64,000 nt of DNA from Euglena gracilis (lineage: Eukaryota > Euglenida > Euglenophyceae > Euglenales). Under the pieces are notes generated by a model. That model ran no database searches. It was not told where the DNA came from and worked only from the letters and a program-made list of their open reading frames with translations. The stretch covers positions 19,324,691 to 19,388,690 of the forward strand of contig CP154955.1 in assembly GCA_039621445.1 (NCBI GenBank). The letters are read 5' to 3'. The translations under genes and the position numbers were made by a program. Shown here piece by piece: positions 19,540 to 29,883 of this stretch (within the stretch, counting starts at the first letter, position 1; every line of letters begins with the position of its first letter).

Positions 19540-22430
19540 TCGATGTGCGCAATTGCGCAAATCAACATTTTTTACAATTTCCTTGAACCGCCGAATGCAC
19601 CTGGTGAAACAGCAATATGTAAGATGCACACCTCACAATACAGGTTAGGAAACACAAAAGTCTCAAACCATCATCCTGGCGAGCTTTCTGATACGTCGGG
19701 AGCGACAGATTGTTGTTGTTGGCTGTGAAACAGGTGGGCTTTACACCCTCGCTGTTACGACTCTGGGTTTTGGCCCGTGCTGCCTGCAACTGCCAGGTGT
19801 TGCACACCTGTTTGAAGGGGACTTTCCACCATTTGGACAACGTGTTGTGCAGATAAATTAGACGATTGTGGCACAAAAAAAAACTTTCCAGAACTCTGCT
19901 GCTACCAGATGGATCAAAATATGTGTCTATCGATGGAACATTTGTGACACAAAAACATGAGATGAGGGTCGATGTGTGCATTTGCGCACACCAACCACAT
20001 TTGTATTTTGTGTAGGTGGTTGGTGTGCGCATTTGTGCACATTGACCTTTTGTGCACTTGTAGATGGTCGATTGTGCGCAAATGCACACACCAACCACTT
20101 ACACAAAAACACACATGTGGTTGGTGTGTGCAAATATATGAATGGTGGATGTACGCACACCAATCACATGAAAATTTGAGAAATATGCTCCACGTTTTCT
20201 ATATACACATGAAACACAACGCGTTCCTTTTGTTGGCTCTAGGAGTAAAGGTTGGGGCAAGAATTTTGAATGGGTACTGTTTGCAATGTGCGAAAAAGAG
20301 TGGTCGCTTGTAAATGTACCTTTGATTGACCTCCGTATTATCGTATTATGGAGTGCTCTACATCCTTAACAGTTGGCATGCGCATTTGCACACACCGACC
20401 ATTGCGGATGCAAAACTTTTGAAATTATTGTGTGGGGACGAAATTCCGATTTTTATGTTATGCGAAACGTGCAGTAGAACACACAGGAGAAAGTTCGTCT
20501 CCTCTCCAAGGGCAAGTTTGCATGTCTTATCTCCAACCTGACCGATCGTTTTTGCGCCATCAGTTTGGAGGATGCGCGGGAGGAATTGATGACGCGTAAC
20601 CCCCCGTCATTGCTGGACACTTTTCTTAAAAAAACAACGACTTCCAGAATTTCAAAATTACGTGTGTGTAATCTTCCTGTTTCCTTGACCGGGAATTGTT
20701 TTTCCATTTTTGCCAGAATGATGCCTCATTTGTTCCCGCACATGCAACATATCAATTTTTGTGCACATTATCAGGGTGCTAAGTCCCATTGGTTTCACGC
20801 AACCCAACAAGGTGTAAACATCAAATATTCTCTCCCTCCAAAACATAGACGTTTGTGGCCACAATTAAGACCCTCCCATTTTCCATTGTTTCCATCGACC
20901 AACAGTTTGCCCCCCCCCCCCCAGTCTGCCGTCCCGGTTCTGGGGAACAATGCCACCTCGGTGGCTGCTACTGCACTGGGGGGTGATGACGGCCTTGTGG
21001 ATGCTTAAGTGCAACCACCTACCATCACCTGTTGTGACTGTTACAGCAAAACACAAGCCAGGGGGCAAGTAGCTGGGGCTTTCGAGGGCCTCCCCTTGCC
21101 CAAGCAGCGCCATTGCACATGTGCCATGACGTGCTAGCGTTGGGCCGCCTACCAGAGGTCTACGGTTTCCACATGGACCTGGACCTGTCACTGGGCCAGA
21201 GTCAGCCCTGAAAAAAGCTTCATGGCTGAAGAGACGGTTTGGCAGCAGTTGCACACCGAAAGAGCCATTGAAGGTGGTGTTTGGGGTCGTGTTTGATGTT
21301 CTCTGTCTGAAATTGCTATCCTGGCTGTTGTGCGCAAATGCGCACGTCGTCATGGTGTGCCCATTTTGCACTCCAACGACGTCCATATTTGCGCACGTGG
21401 TCGCTGTTTGAAAATGTGCAAACGCCGACCACCGCATTTGCGCAAACCGACCACTTTTTCTTATTCTGACCTGGTACTTGATACATACGTTTTTCGGTGC
21501 ATTTCTATCTGTTTTCAGAGCAAAGCTGCGTCGTAAGCTTCCAGTTATCGTTGTTTCAAAAGGCTCAAGGCAGCGAGGTCCGTTTTCGTGCCATGATACT
21601 TGATCACATCCTTTGCACAAATGGACATGAGGTCGGTTTGCGCACATCCGCACATGTTGTCGATGTGCGCATTTGCGCAAGTCGATCTCATATTGTCCCA
21701 AACTCATGATATTTGTCGCACCGTTTTCAGCACTATAAATTCTGCAGGATTTATGGTCGTTCTTCGAGGAGCCATTGAATGGTCGATGTGTGAATTTGCG
21801 CACATGGACCTTCTTTCTTCGTTCAAAACGTGGCTGGAATAAATCATTCCAGTGAAATTTGTGTCATACCCTCTCTCGTTTCATCACGACACAATTTGGC
21901 CGGACTGATCCCCGCTGAAAGTGCAGTGAGGACTCGCGATCCTTCCCTCCCCTTCAAACCCCTTTCCCTCCACCTGCATGGGCCTTCACAAAATCCCCAG
22001 GCATGCCTTCCTTTCTGCGTTCTTGGCCAGCGGCGTGATTGGACCCACCCTAGCCCTCCCATCCTTGTTCCCCCGACAAATGCCCACAAACACAAATACA
22101 AGGTTGGGGAAAAAAAGTGGGTCGAAACCCGTGAAGGGAGCCAGCCAGGGCTGGCAACAGCCGCGAGGAGAGCCGCATCACACAAAATGGTGGGTGGCGG
22201 TAATGGGGTGTTGGTGTTTTTGTCGGTGTGTTTTCACATTGGGGGGATAGGTCGGGGGTTTTCGTGTCATTCCGACCTCAAAAAAAAAACAGCAAAAAAA
22301 GCATGTAATTTCTGGGAGAGCCGGTGCCCAAAAATGAGAAACTGCCCGTATTTTGTCCAAACCTGTTGCCCTTGTATCGCCGCAGCTTAAACCAAAAGTT
22401 GGTCGGTTTTGAAAAATGTGCACACCGACC
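19540..22430. repeat. Cluster of a degenerate TGTGCGCAAATGCGCACA palindrome
   Basis: At least a dozen copies of a short palindromic motif (TGTGCGCAAATGCGCACA and variants), usually flanked by GGTCG/CGACC or GGTTG/CAACC on either side. Copies are seen near 19545, 19975, 20025, 20075, 20130, 20385, 21330, 21390, 21440, 21640, 21665, 21790 and 22415. The motif makes Cys-Ala-Phe-Ala-His phrases in open frames on both strands, which explains several long open frames here. Confidence 0.7.
20478..20663 (+). CDS. Plus-strand exon of unknown gene
   Basis: After GTGCAGTAG the frame reads NTQEKVRLLSKGKFACLISN, LTDRFCAISLEDAREELMTR and NPPSLLDTFLKKTTTSRISK, ending at a GTGTGT donor after an Arg codon, exactly 62 codons. 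The composition is protein-like, although the frame is also open to 21008. It is not related to its neighbours in strand. No family is recognised. Confidence 0.45.
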
Positions 22431-22705
22431 AAAAAAAGCTTAGGTGCGAGATGTGCCGCCTAAGAGCTCAAAGCTCAAAGCTCAAAGCTGCGGCTGTGGC
22501 TGTCACAGCCTGTGAAATGCCTCAAACCAGCTTGCTCTTTTTCCCTCAGACGACTTGTTGGTTGTGGTTTGGGAAGTCTCTCAGAGAAAGCCGTTTCACA
22601 GCCGACCTGCACTATCACTTGGTTGGGTAAGGCCTTGGACCTCTCCCCCCGCTCACGTGCCTCCTCTGTGGATTCCCTAACCCGCTCCATCTCCCTATCC
22701 ATCTT

Positions 22706-23386
22706 GTGCTCCTATCTCCCTCTTACCCCGAAAAGGGTAGAGGTCCTGTTGGGCACCTTGAAATTTTTTTATATTGGTCCTTCTCTCCTGCACCAGGCGC
22801 CCAGTTATTCCTGGGCTCTTGGTACGTCTACAAGGAACGCAGGCGTTTTCTGGGACCGGCTCCCCACTCCCTCTCCGAATCCCTCTTGGATGCTGCTGTT
22901 ATCTCTTTTACACAAACTATGTTGTTCGGCCCCCCACCCTCCCTCCTGTGTGCTCCAACTATTTTCTCTGGTGCTGCTTGTGTAAATCAGTTCCAAGTTG
23001 GTCCTTTCAGCCCCTCCTTTGGTGCCCGACTGTTCCCTTGTCCTCCTTGGGTTCATTCCCAACAAATGGCCGAACTCTTTGACCTCTTCTCAGCCGCATG
23101 CCTGGCCTCCCTGTCTTGCTTGGCCCGCCTCCATCCCTTCCCAAGCCTGATCCCTGCCTCTCGCCTTCTGAGCGGACTCTCTGGCCTTTTGTGGGATTCC
23201 GGACTGACACGTTTTCTCTACCATTGCCCTGGAACCTTCTTCCAGCTGACCCAGTATCCCGCGTATATCTATCTTCCCCAACCTCCGCCCCGAAAGGTTT
23301 ACACATGGCACCAAAAACTGTCCATCTCCCTGCAGAACCTTCACATCCTGTCCTGGATTGGAACCCAACATCTTGGACCACATTAA
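22706..23386 (+). CDS. Open frame of 226 codons, doubtful gene
   Basis: An uninterrupted plus-strand frame rich in Leu, Ser, Pro, Phe and Cys. The same stretch is open in another plus-strand frame (22512-22985) and on the minus strand (23007-23396), so openness may reflect pyrimidine-rich composition. No motif or splice pattern was recognised. Confidence 0.2.
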   Translation: MLLSPSYPEKGRGPVGHLEIFLYWSFSPAPGAQLFLGSWYVYKERRRFLGPAPHSLSESLLDAAVISFTQTMLFGPPPSLLCAPTIFSGAACVNQFQVGPFSPSFGARLFPCPPWVHSQQMAELFDLFSAACLASLSCLARLHPFPSLIPASRLLSGLSGLLWDSGLTRFLYHCPGTFFQLTQYPAYIYLPQPPPRKVYTWHQKLSISLQNLHILSWIGTQHLGPH

Positions 23387-23589
23387 TCTCAACCACTCAC
23401 GGGTTGGCCAGGGATGATGCCTGCCAACTTGCCTGCCTCTCCACCTTTGACATTTGAAATGCTTGGGTCAGCTGAGCAAAAGTGAAGTGGCTTGGGTCAA
23501 TTTGCGGTTGCCCAATCGCCCCCTGAAGCACACTCCGCCCCCCGCCTCCCTTCGCCCTCCGCCCCGGCCTGCGGCACCGGGGGGCACAC

Positions 23590-23735
23590 CCGTCAGGAAC
23601 TGCAGCAGCTCCACGGTGTAGTGCTGGCAGTTGTGGCCCGCCACGCTGTACACGCAGCACCACCGCCGGTTCCACTCCTCGACGGCCCCGAGGGTGAGGT
23701 TGGCCCGGGCAGGGAACCGGCCCAGACCGGTGCGG
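23590..23735 (-). CDS. Possible PPPDE/DeSI-like peptidase exon (NCQHY motif)
   Basis: The frame reads FPARANLTLGAVEEWNRRWC, CVYSVAGHNCQHYTVELLQF and LTG, then donor GTGTGC. The phrase Y-x-h-x-x-HNC-x-x-(F/Y)-x-x-E-h-x-x-F-L-TG is close to the catalytic Cys region of PPPDE peptidases such as desumoylating isopeptidases; LRAT-like proteins have a similar N-C-x-H-F motif. In PPPDE enzymes that Cys pairs with an N-terminal His, which was not located here. The acceptor is not fixed because a GC-rich CAG-bearing stretch precedes it. Confidence 0.5.
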
Positions 23736-24204
23736 GGCTCTGCCGGGCGGGGGACCCCCCCGCCCGGCTGGGAGGGGGGCGGACGCAGAACGGAGGACCC
23801 GGGAGGCAGCCAGTGGAAAACCTGGCACATAAGAACCCGAAGTTGTGAAGGTTGGGTGCGTGAACCAAAAGGCACCGCTCCCCTATGCCCCATATGGATC
23901 CCCCCATTGGGGGTCCTGGCGTGGGTCCACCCCCCCACCCACCATGGCACCGCCCACGGAAAAGCTCCTTGAGGAGCCGAAGGGGAATTTTGACCTAGAA
24001 TTGGCGCCGTCGGAAAAAGGCCTGGGCGGGGGGGGGGGTGATGTCGGACCCACTCCCCACCGCCTGTCGGATTCCCTACAGCCCTGCCCCCCCCCTCATC
24101 GGATTCCAATGGCAGCACCCAAACAATCGGTCCCCGGGTGGTTTCTGACCCCAGGACCGCCCTCAGGGTGGGATTGGTCGGGCTCGCACCGGCGTGCGCT
24201 GGAC

Positions 24205-24284
24205 CCACCAGGCGGGGAAGCCAAGCCGGTACGTGGGCGTCCACTGCCGCGCGTCGCTGCGCTTCACGTAGCCCCGGCAGAGGC
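24205..24284 (-). CDS. Minus-strand exon upstream of the NCQHY exon
   Basis: After TGTTGAGA-type flanks, an ACAAAG acceptor on the minus strand leads to LCRGYVKRSDARQWTPTYRL and GFPAWW, with donor GTCCAG. GC-ending codons and spacing suggest it belongs to the same gene as the exon at 23.6-23.7 kb. Confidence 0.5.
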
Positions 24285-24404
24285 CTTTGTTGAGAGTGTG
24301 CCACGGAAAATTCTTTCCGGCTTCACGCCAAAAAAAAAAGCACGCGGGAAGTCCCTGCAGGGAGGACGAACCCGAAAAAAAAATCTCTGAGCCCCAGCCT
24401 CGGA

Positions 24405-24460
24405 GGAACTTCAGGGCGGGGGGCCACTTGGGGTGGTACTCAAAGGTGCGGTACATCGGG
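24405..24460 (-). CDS. Minus-strand exon (MYRTFEYHPKWPPALKFL)
   Basis: After CCCTTGCAG (minus strand) the frame reads PMYRTFEYHPKWPPALKFLR. No GT donor follows closely; a GC donor (CGAG then GCTGGG) would join it well to the exon at 24284, which begins with Gly-Leu. This may be a GC-AG intron. Confidence 0.45.
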
Positions 24461-24464
24461 CTGC

Positions 24465-25235
24465 AAGGGAGGAGATACGTAGCGGGAAAGAATGCAAGTG
24501 CATTCTTGAACTGAAAAAAAATTCTTGGGGGGTCAGGTTAAAGGCCCAGCAGAGGAGGGGGTCAACTTTGGGGTGTCAAATTTGGCTCAACAGCCCAGGA
24601 GTCAATAACCAGGGGGGGGGGGGATATTTATCAAAATCGAAAAATTTATCAGGAGAAATCAAAAATTGCAAGGAGGATAAACAAAAAACAACAACCACAA
24701 AACACACACATGCGCACAACAGTGAACCTTTTCCCAAAATTGAAAAACACACACAAAAATGGCGTATTTGTATCAGCTTCCCTGCCTGCCAACCTCATCC
24801 TTCCTCATTGGGCTTCACGACACCCATAACAAATAAACAACAGCAGCACTTGTGAGAAACCCCATTTGGGGTGCGCTGTTGACATTGGCAGCGCAAAGAA
24901 AAACCGTGGTTCTACCAGAAAGTATGATGGAATGAATAAAAAGAATAACTGTCTCTTCTATCATATCGGTGCTTTGTGCCAATGATAAATAAGGTTTGCT
25001 GAGAGAATAAAACCTCAAAAAGAATATAACCTCAAAAAACCTTATGGCGATATCTCTGGGATTTCAACAATATGATAAACGTCAATTTGCCACAAAAGAC
25101 TTCAATGATTTACATAGAATGAAATAGAAATAATAACAGGAGCAGTGAGGGACAAATTAATTTTGAATTCCATTTCCTTTACAAAAAAAACTTATTTGTA
25201 AACAAACGAATTGGATGAAATGAAAATCTGTTATT
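24465..25235. other. AT-rich stretch without a supported gene
   Basis: Low-GC sequence with short frames only and a G tract near 24614. Nothing coding was recognised. Confidence 0.4.
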
Positions 25236-25237
25236 CT

Positions 25238-25650
25238 TACCCCCCCCCCCTATGTCCAATGACCGGTAACCTCTGTCCTCTGACCGGGGGGGTGGTCGTT
25301 GGACATAGGGTAGTGACCAAAAAGGTGTCCTCTGACCGGGGGGGTGGTCGTTGGACATGGGGTCAAAAAAAATTTGGTGGGTACCCGGGTCCCTACCCAC
25401 CCAAAAATGCCCAAATTTTCCTTCCGGCGCTTCGCGCCGAAAATTTTGGGCAATTTTGACAAATTTTTGTCCAAAAAGTGTCAAAAATGGCACTTTGGCC
25501 AAAATTTTGTCCAATTTTTGGGCAAAATTTTTCGTCCCGGCGCTTCGCGCCGGGACCAAAAATTTGGTCAAACCTCCGAAAAGGTGTCCTCTGACCGGGG
25601 GGGTGGTCATTGGACATAGGGGGGTCGTTGGACATAGGGGGGGGGGGGTA
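25238..25650. mobile_element. TIR element, TA-flanked, with poly-C/poly-G ends
   Basis: The left end TA plus a C tract plus CTATGTCCAA is the exact reverse complement of the right end TTGGACATAG plus a G tract plus TA. Between them the phrase GTCCTCTGACCGGGGG-GGTGGTC-TTGGACAT occurs three times, and two hairpins GGCGCTTCGCGCC lie in the AT-rich centre. There is no open frame for a transposase. It fits a miniature inverted-repeat element of about 410 bp with TA at both ends. Confidence 0.7.
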
Positions 25651-25808
25651 ATATTGATGTCAATATTGATTGTTTATGTTCACATAAATCTTTAGAATCT
25701 TATTATATGATGAGTGGGGCAAGTGATGAGTGTGAGTGTGAATGTGTGACACATGCATGTCCCGTCCGTGGACATGCATCGGACGTGCGTCAGACGGGAG
25801 GTATTGGC

Positions 25809-26005
<197 letters not shown>

Positions 26006-26044
26006 GCGCGTGGGTGTATGTTAGCGTGTACCTAGTTCAATATT

Positions 26045-26275
26045 GTGTACCAGCAGGCACTGCTTTACAAGTGGCACCACTGGAACGTCGAGAAATATGC
26101 CAAATTCATGCACACAGGATGCATTTGGATGGCAACAGGCGATGAATGGGAGATAATTTTCATCAGAAACGGTGGACGGAAATATGGGTGTTGGAATGGC
26201 ACGATGAGGGCCTTGATTTCAACCGGATATCAACCGGACTGTCACTGGAGCTGCCAGCAGACACACCTCCCTTGA
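26045..26275 (+). CDS. Short plus-strand open frame with protein-like composition
   Basis: It reads QQALLYKWHHWNVEKYAKFM, HTGCIWMATGDEWEIIFIRN and GGRKYGCWNGTMRALIST. The aromatic-rich, non-repetitive composition is unlike the surrounding repeats. No family is recognised and splice edges are not clear. Confidence 0.3.
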   Translation: MYQQALLYKWHHWNVEKYAKFMHTGCIWMATGDEWEIIFIRNGGRKYGCWNGTMRALISTGYQPDCHWSCQQTHLP

Positions 26276-26334
26276 AGTGCCACCACGACGTGGGGGTGCG
26301 CCATCATGCATCCAAACGGATGGAACGGACGACA

Positions 26335-26445
26335 GACGCCGCCAGAGTGACGCACAAGGGATCGGTTCACAGCCACTTCCCGTCATATTACATGGCATAT
26401 GCATATGTATATGCGTATACACATAAAAATACAAATATAAAGGGA
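26335..26445. repeat. Boundary repeat, copy 1
   Basis: The stretch starting CGCCAGAGTGACGCACAA and ending CATAAAAATACAAATATAAA recurs nearly unchanged at 28511-28615, in the same orientation. The two copies bracket the minisatellite block. Confidence 0.8.
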
Positions 26446-26459
26446 GAGATGGCGGGCGA

Positions 26460-26510
26460 GAGATAATAGAGAGATATATATATAAGATAGAGGCTAGAGA
26501 TAGATAGATC

Positions 26511-26543
<33 letters not shown>

Positions 26544-26690
26544 TTCTATAGATATATAGAGGAAGATATAGAGAGAGAGAGAAATATAAGAGGATATATA
26601 TAGATATATATAATATATATAGATATATATAGATATATAGATATTATCTATATATAGATATATATATATATATATATTATAGACAGGACG
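26460..26690. repeat. GATA/GAGA/TATA simple repeat
   Basis: Degenerate AGATATAG, GAGAGA and ATATAT units; no genes. Confidence 0.85.
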
Positions 26691-26739
26691 CCGCCAGAGT
26701 GAGGGAGGGTTACGGTAGGAGGATGGACAGTAGTAGGAG

Positions 26740-27158
26740 GATCTCGATCCTCCTCGAACGTCGTTCGAGGTGGTTCGAGATCCTCCTCGAACGTCGTTCG
26801 AGGTCGTTCGAGGAGGATCGAAATCCTCCTCGAACGTCGTTCGAGGTCGTTCGAGGAGGATCGAAATCCTCCTCGAATGTCGTTCGAGGTCGTTCGAGGA
26901 GGATCGAAATCCTCCTCGAGTGTCGTTCGAGGTCGTTCGAGGAGGATCAAAATCCTCCTCGAATGTCGTTCGAGGTCGTTCGAGGAGGATCAAAATCCTC
27001 CTCGAATGTCGTTCGAGGTCGTTCGAGGAGGATCGAAATCCTCCTCGAATGTCGTTCGAGGTCGTTCGAGGTCGTTCGAGGAGGATCGAAATCCTCCTCG
27101 AATGTCGTTCGAGGTCGTTCGAGGAGGATCGAAATCCTCCTCGAATGTCGTTCAGGGA
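26740..27158. repeat. 43-bp palindromic minisatellite, array 1
   Basis: The unit (GTCGTTCGAGGTCGTTCG followed by AGGAGGATCGAAATCCTCCT and CGAAY) recurs with a 43-base period, for example at 26793 and 26836. Each unit holds a hairpin AGGAGGATCGAAATCCTCCT. Point variants (GATCAAAATC, CGAGTG) are shared with array 2. Open frames across it on both strands (Phe-Glu-Val-Val-Arg-Gly and Leu-Glu-Arg-Pro-Arg-Thr) are artefacts of a 43-base period that cycles through frames. Confidence 0.9.
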
Positions 27159-27920
27159 ATATTTTTGAATAAATGAGTGTATTCCTGTGTAAGAAAAAAA
27201 TGTTTCTTTTAAAACGCGTGGAAAATTTCCCCCTGCAGGGTACCAGCTACCCCAAAGAGTCGCCCAACTAGGGTTAATACACATGGGGGGACCCTCGCTC
27301 GGCGCCTCGCTCGGGTCCCCCCATGTTTTTAACCCTAGTTGGGCGACTCTTTGGGTTCGCTGTGTACCCTGTAGAGGGAAATATAGCAACGATGAGCGGG
27401 ATGGTTACAACCATTGGGGATGAAATCTTAACCCTAACCCTATTCCTTCTAATATCCTCAGAAATTCTCTCGGTATAAGAATATTTTTGAACAAAAATAT
27501 TTATGAACAAGTGCATTCCTCCTCAATATCCTTCTCGAATGTCGTTCAGGGAATTTTTTTGAATAAATGTGTATTCCTGCCTAGGAAAAAATATGTTTAT
27601 TTTAGAACGCGTGGAAAATTTCCCCCTGCAGGGTACCAGCTACCCCAAAGAGTCGCCCAACTAGGGTTAATACACATGGGGGGCCCCTCGCTCGGCGCCT
27701 TCGGCGCCTCGCGCGGGTCCCCCCATGTTTTTAACCCTAGTTGGGCGACTCTTTGGGTTCGCTGTGTACCCTGTAGAGGGAAATATAACAACGATGAGCG
27801 GGATGGTGACAACCATTGGGGATGAAATCTTAACCCTAACCCTATTCCTTCTAATAACCTCAGAAATTCTCTCGGTATAAGAATATTTTTGAATAAAAAT
27901 ATTTATGAACAAGTACATTC
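27144..27920. repeat. Tandem pair of a 392-bp unit with long hairpin
   Basis: Unit 1 (27144-27535) and unit 2 (27536 to about 27920) both start TGTCGTTCAGGGAAT. Each contains a long imperfect palindrome: 27226-27381 and 27620-27784, with arms TTTCCCCCTGCAGGGTACC and CCAAAGAGTCGCCCAACTAG and their complements, and a GC-rich loop. Each unit also carries two telomere-like CCCTAA units (near 27429 and 27829). Confidence 0.8.
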
Positions 27921-28017
27921 CTGCGTAAGAAAAAAACAAACAAGCAGAATCAAGAACAATGAACCATGCTAACAAATCCCAAAAAAACTTGCAACTGAAA
28001 CTTGAATGCATGTACGT

Positions 28018-28415
28018 AGGAGGAGGATCGAGATCCTCCTCGAACATCGTTCGAGGTCGTTCGAGGAGGATCAATATCCTCCTCGAATGTCGTTCGAGGT
28101 CGTTCGAGGAGGATCGACATCCTCCTCGAACGTCGTTCGAGGTCGTTCGAGGAGGATCGAAATCCTCCTCGAACGTCGTTCGAGGTCGTTCGAGGAGGAT
28201 CGAAATCCTCCTCGAATGTCGTTCGAGGTCGTTCGAGGAGGATCGAAATCCTCCTCGAGTGTCGTTCGAGGTCGTTCGAGGAGGATCAAAATCCTCCTCG
28301 AATGTCGTTCGAGGTCGTTCGAGGAGGATCAAAATCCTCCTCGAATGTCGTTCGAGGTCGTTCGAGGAGGATCAAAATCCTCCTCGAATGTCGTTCGAGG
28401 TCGTTCGAGGAGGAT
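28018..28415. repeat. 43-bp palindromic minisatellite, array 2
   Basis: Same unit and same order of variants as the array at 26.7-27.2 kb. It ends in a perfect hairpin at 28416-28453. Confidence 0.9.
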
Positions 28416-28453
28416 TTTTAAGCCCCCCCCCCTCGAAGGGGGGGGCTTAAAAA
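28416..28453. repeat. Perfect hairpin TTTTTAAGC(C)n ... (G)nGCTTAAAAA
   Basis: Arms of about 18 bases surround TCGA. Directly followed by GTTCGAGCTCGAAC palindromes made from the minisatellite unit. Confidence 0.8.
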
Positions 28454-28510
28454 CGTTCGAGGAGGTTCGAGCTCGAACGTTCGAGCTCGAACCTCCTCCT
28501 ACTGTTACCC

Positions 28511-28615
28511 CCCCGCCAGAGTGACGCACAAAGGATCGGTTCACAGCCACTTCCCGTCATATTACATGGCATATGCATATGTATATGTGTATACACATAA
28601 AAATACAAATATAAA
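28511..28615. repeat. Boundary repeat, copy 2
   Basis: Near-identical to 26335-26445, same orientation. Confidence 0.8.
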
Positions 28616-28629
28616 TGTATATATGGCGG

Positions 28630-28630
28630 G

Positions 28631-28683
<53 letters not shown>

Positions 28684-29045
28684 TGTATACATAGGCATAT
28701 AAATACATATAAGAATGCATGTCTATCTGTCTGTCTGTCTACTTGTCTGTCTGTCTGTCTGTCTGTACGTATGCATATATGCATGTGCGCATGCGTGCGT
28801 ACATGCATACGGGCATAAATGTTCTATACATGCACACAGAAAAAATACACATACATACATAAATGCATACATACAATCATACTACATCCATCCATCCATC
28901 CATCCATCCATCCATACATCCATCCATCCATCCATCCATCCATCCATACACACATACATACACACACGCACATACATACATACATACATACATACATACA
29001 TACATACATACATACATACATACATACATACATACATACATACAT

Positions 29046-29116
<71 letters not shown>

Positions 29117-29172
29117 TACATACATACATACATGCACACATGCATGCATACATACAAACATACATACATACG
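28630..29172 (+). repeat. Compound tetranucleotide microsatellites
   Basis: Runs of TATG, CTGT, CATC, CATA and CAGA follow one another. Their open frames encode only Tyr-Val-Cys-Met, Ile-His or Asp-Arg-Gln repeats. Confidence 0.95.
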
Positions 29173-29414
29173 ATCGAAAGGGGGCTGTTTGTGTTGTATT
29201 TTGTTTCAATAAGACGTTGTGGCAAAAGCAAAATGTCGCTGCAACTGAAACTGTCGCTGGCTTTTAGGAAGGAGCAAATGCTACAACATGACTGCCCAGA
29301 CCGACCATGTGATGTATGTTTGCATGTGCACGCATACATGCAGGTTGGATGGATGTATGTGTGTGTGTATACGTGTATGTATGTGTGTGTATGCGTGTTT
29401 GTGTATGTATGGAT

Positions 29415-29421
29415 GGATAGA

Positions 29422-29471
<50 letters not shown>

Positions 29472-29560
29472 TCTGTCTGTGTGTCTGTCTGTCTGTCTGC
29501 CTGCCTGCCTGCCTGCCTGCCTGCCTTGCTGTCTGTCTGCTTGCATATGCATGCATGCAT
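29415..29560 (+). repeat. CTGG/CTGT/CTGC microsatellites
   Basis: Consecutive (CTGG)n, (CTGT)n and (CTGC)n runs. Confidence 0.9.
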
Positions 29561-29744
29561 GTATCCTCTGAAAATGCCATATCCGGAAACACCCCACCTG
29601 GGCAGGATTCCAGAAGGAGCGATAGCTTTGACCCTCTCCCTGTTGGAGATGCCCATAAACTGAATGATGAGATTAGTTTGCCAGTGTTTTGGGGTTTGCC
29701 AAGCACTCCAGGACATTCATTCATGATGCTGAAATGGGGGGGAC

Positions 29745-29883
29745 CCGACTCGGAATCGGTGCCGGGGCCCTGGGCGTCCCACACGGGGCGGGCGCCGTGC
29801 AACGGGGTCAGCAGCAACCGCACCTCTGTCACAGTGACGTTCCAGTCCCGCTGCCACGCATTCTCTGCCAGCCGGGCCTCGAA
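29745..29883 (-). CDS. Minus-strand exon of unknown gene
   Basis: The frame reads FEARLAENAWQRDWNVTVTE, VRLLLTPLHGARPVWDAQGP and GTDSES, before a donor GTCCCC. One sequon (NVT) is present. Strong codon bias supports coding; the acceptor is one of the AGs near 29884. The family is not recognised. Its partner exons may be those at 30.6 and 31.9 kb. Confidence 0.5.

Noticed and set aside
20865-21803. 312-codon minus-strand open frame
   Set aside because: Much of it is generated by the TGTGCGCAAATGCGCACA palindrome copies, and Cys-Ala-Phe-Ala-His phrases also appear on the other strand and in other frames.
27429-27445. A telomere
   Set aside because: Only two CCCTAA units, internal and repeated within a duplicated unit; no long telomeric array.
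26740-28415. CRISPR-like array
   Set aside because: Units are contiguous with no unique spacers, the genome is eukaryotic, and no cas genes are present.
26388-28550. Open frames up to 333 codons with repeated Leu-Glu-Arg-Pro-Arg-Thr or Phe-Glu-Val-Val-Arg-Gly
   Set aside because: They are read through the 43-bp palindromic minisatellite; the same DNA is open on both strands because of its composition.
28715-29716. Open frames over 250 codons of Ile-His, Cys-Leu-Ser-Val or Asp-Arg-Gln
   Set aside because: Tetranucleotide microsatellites.
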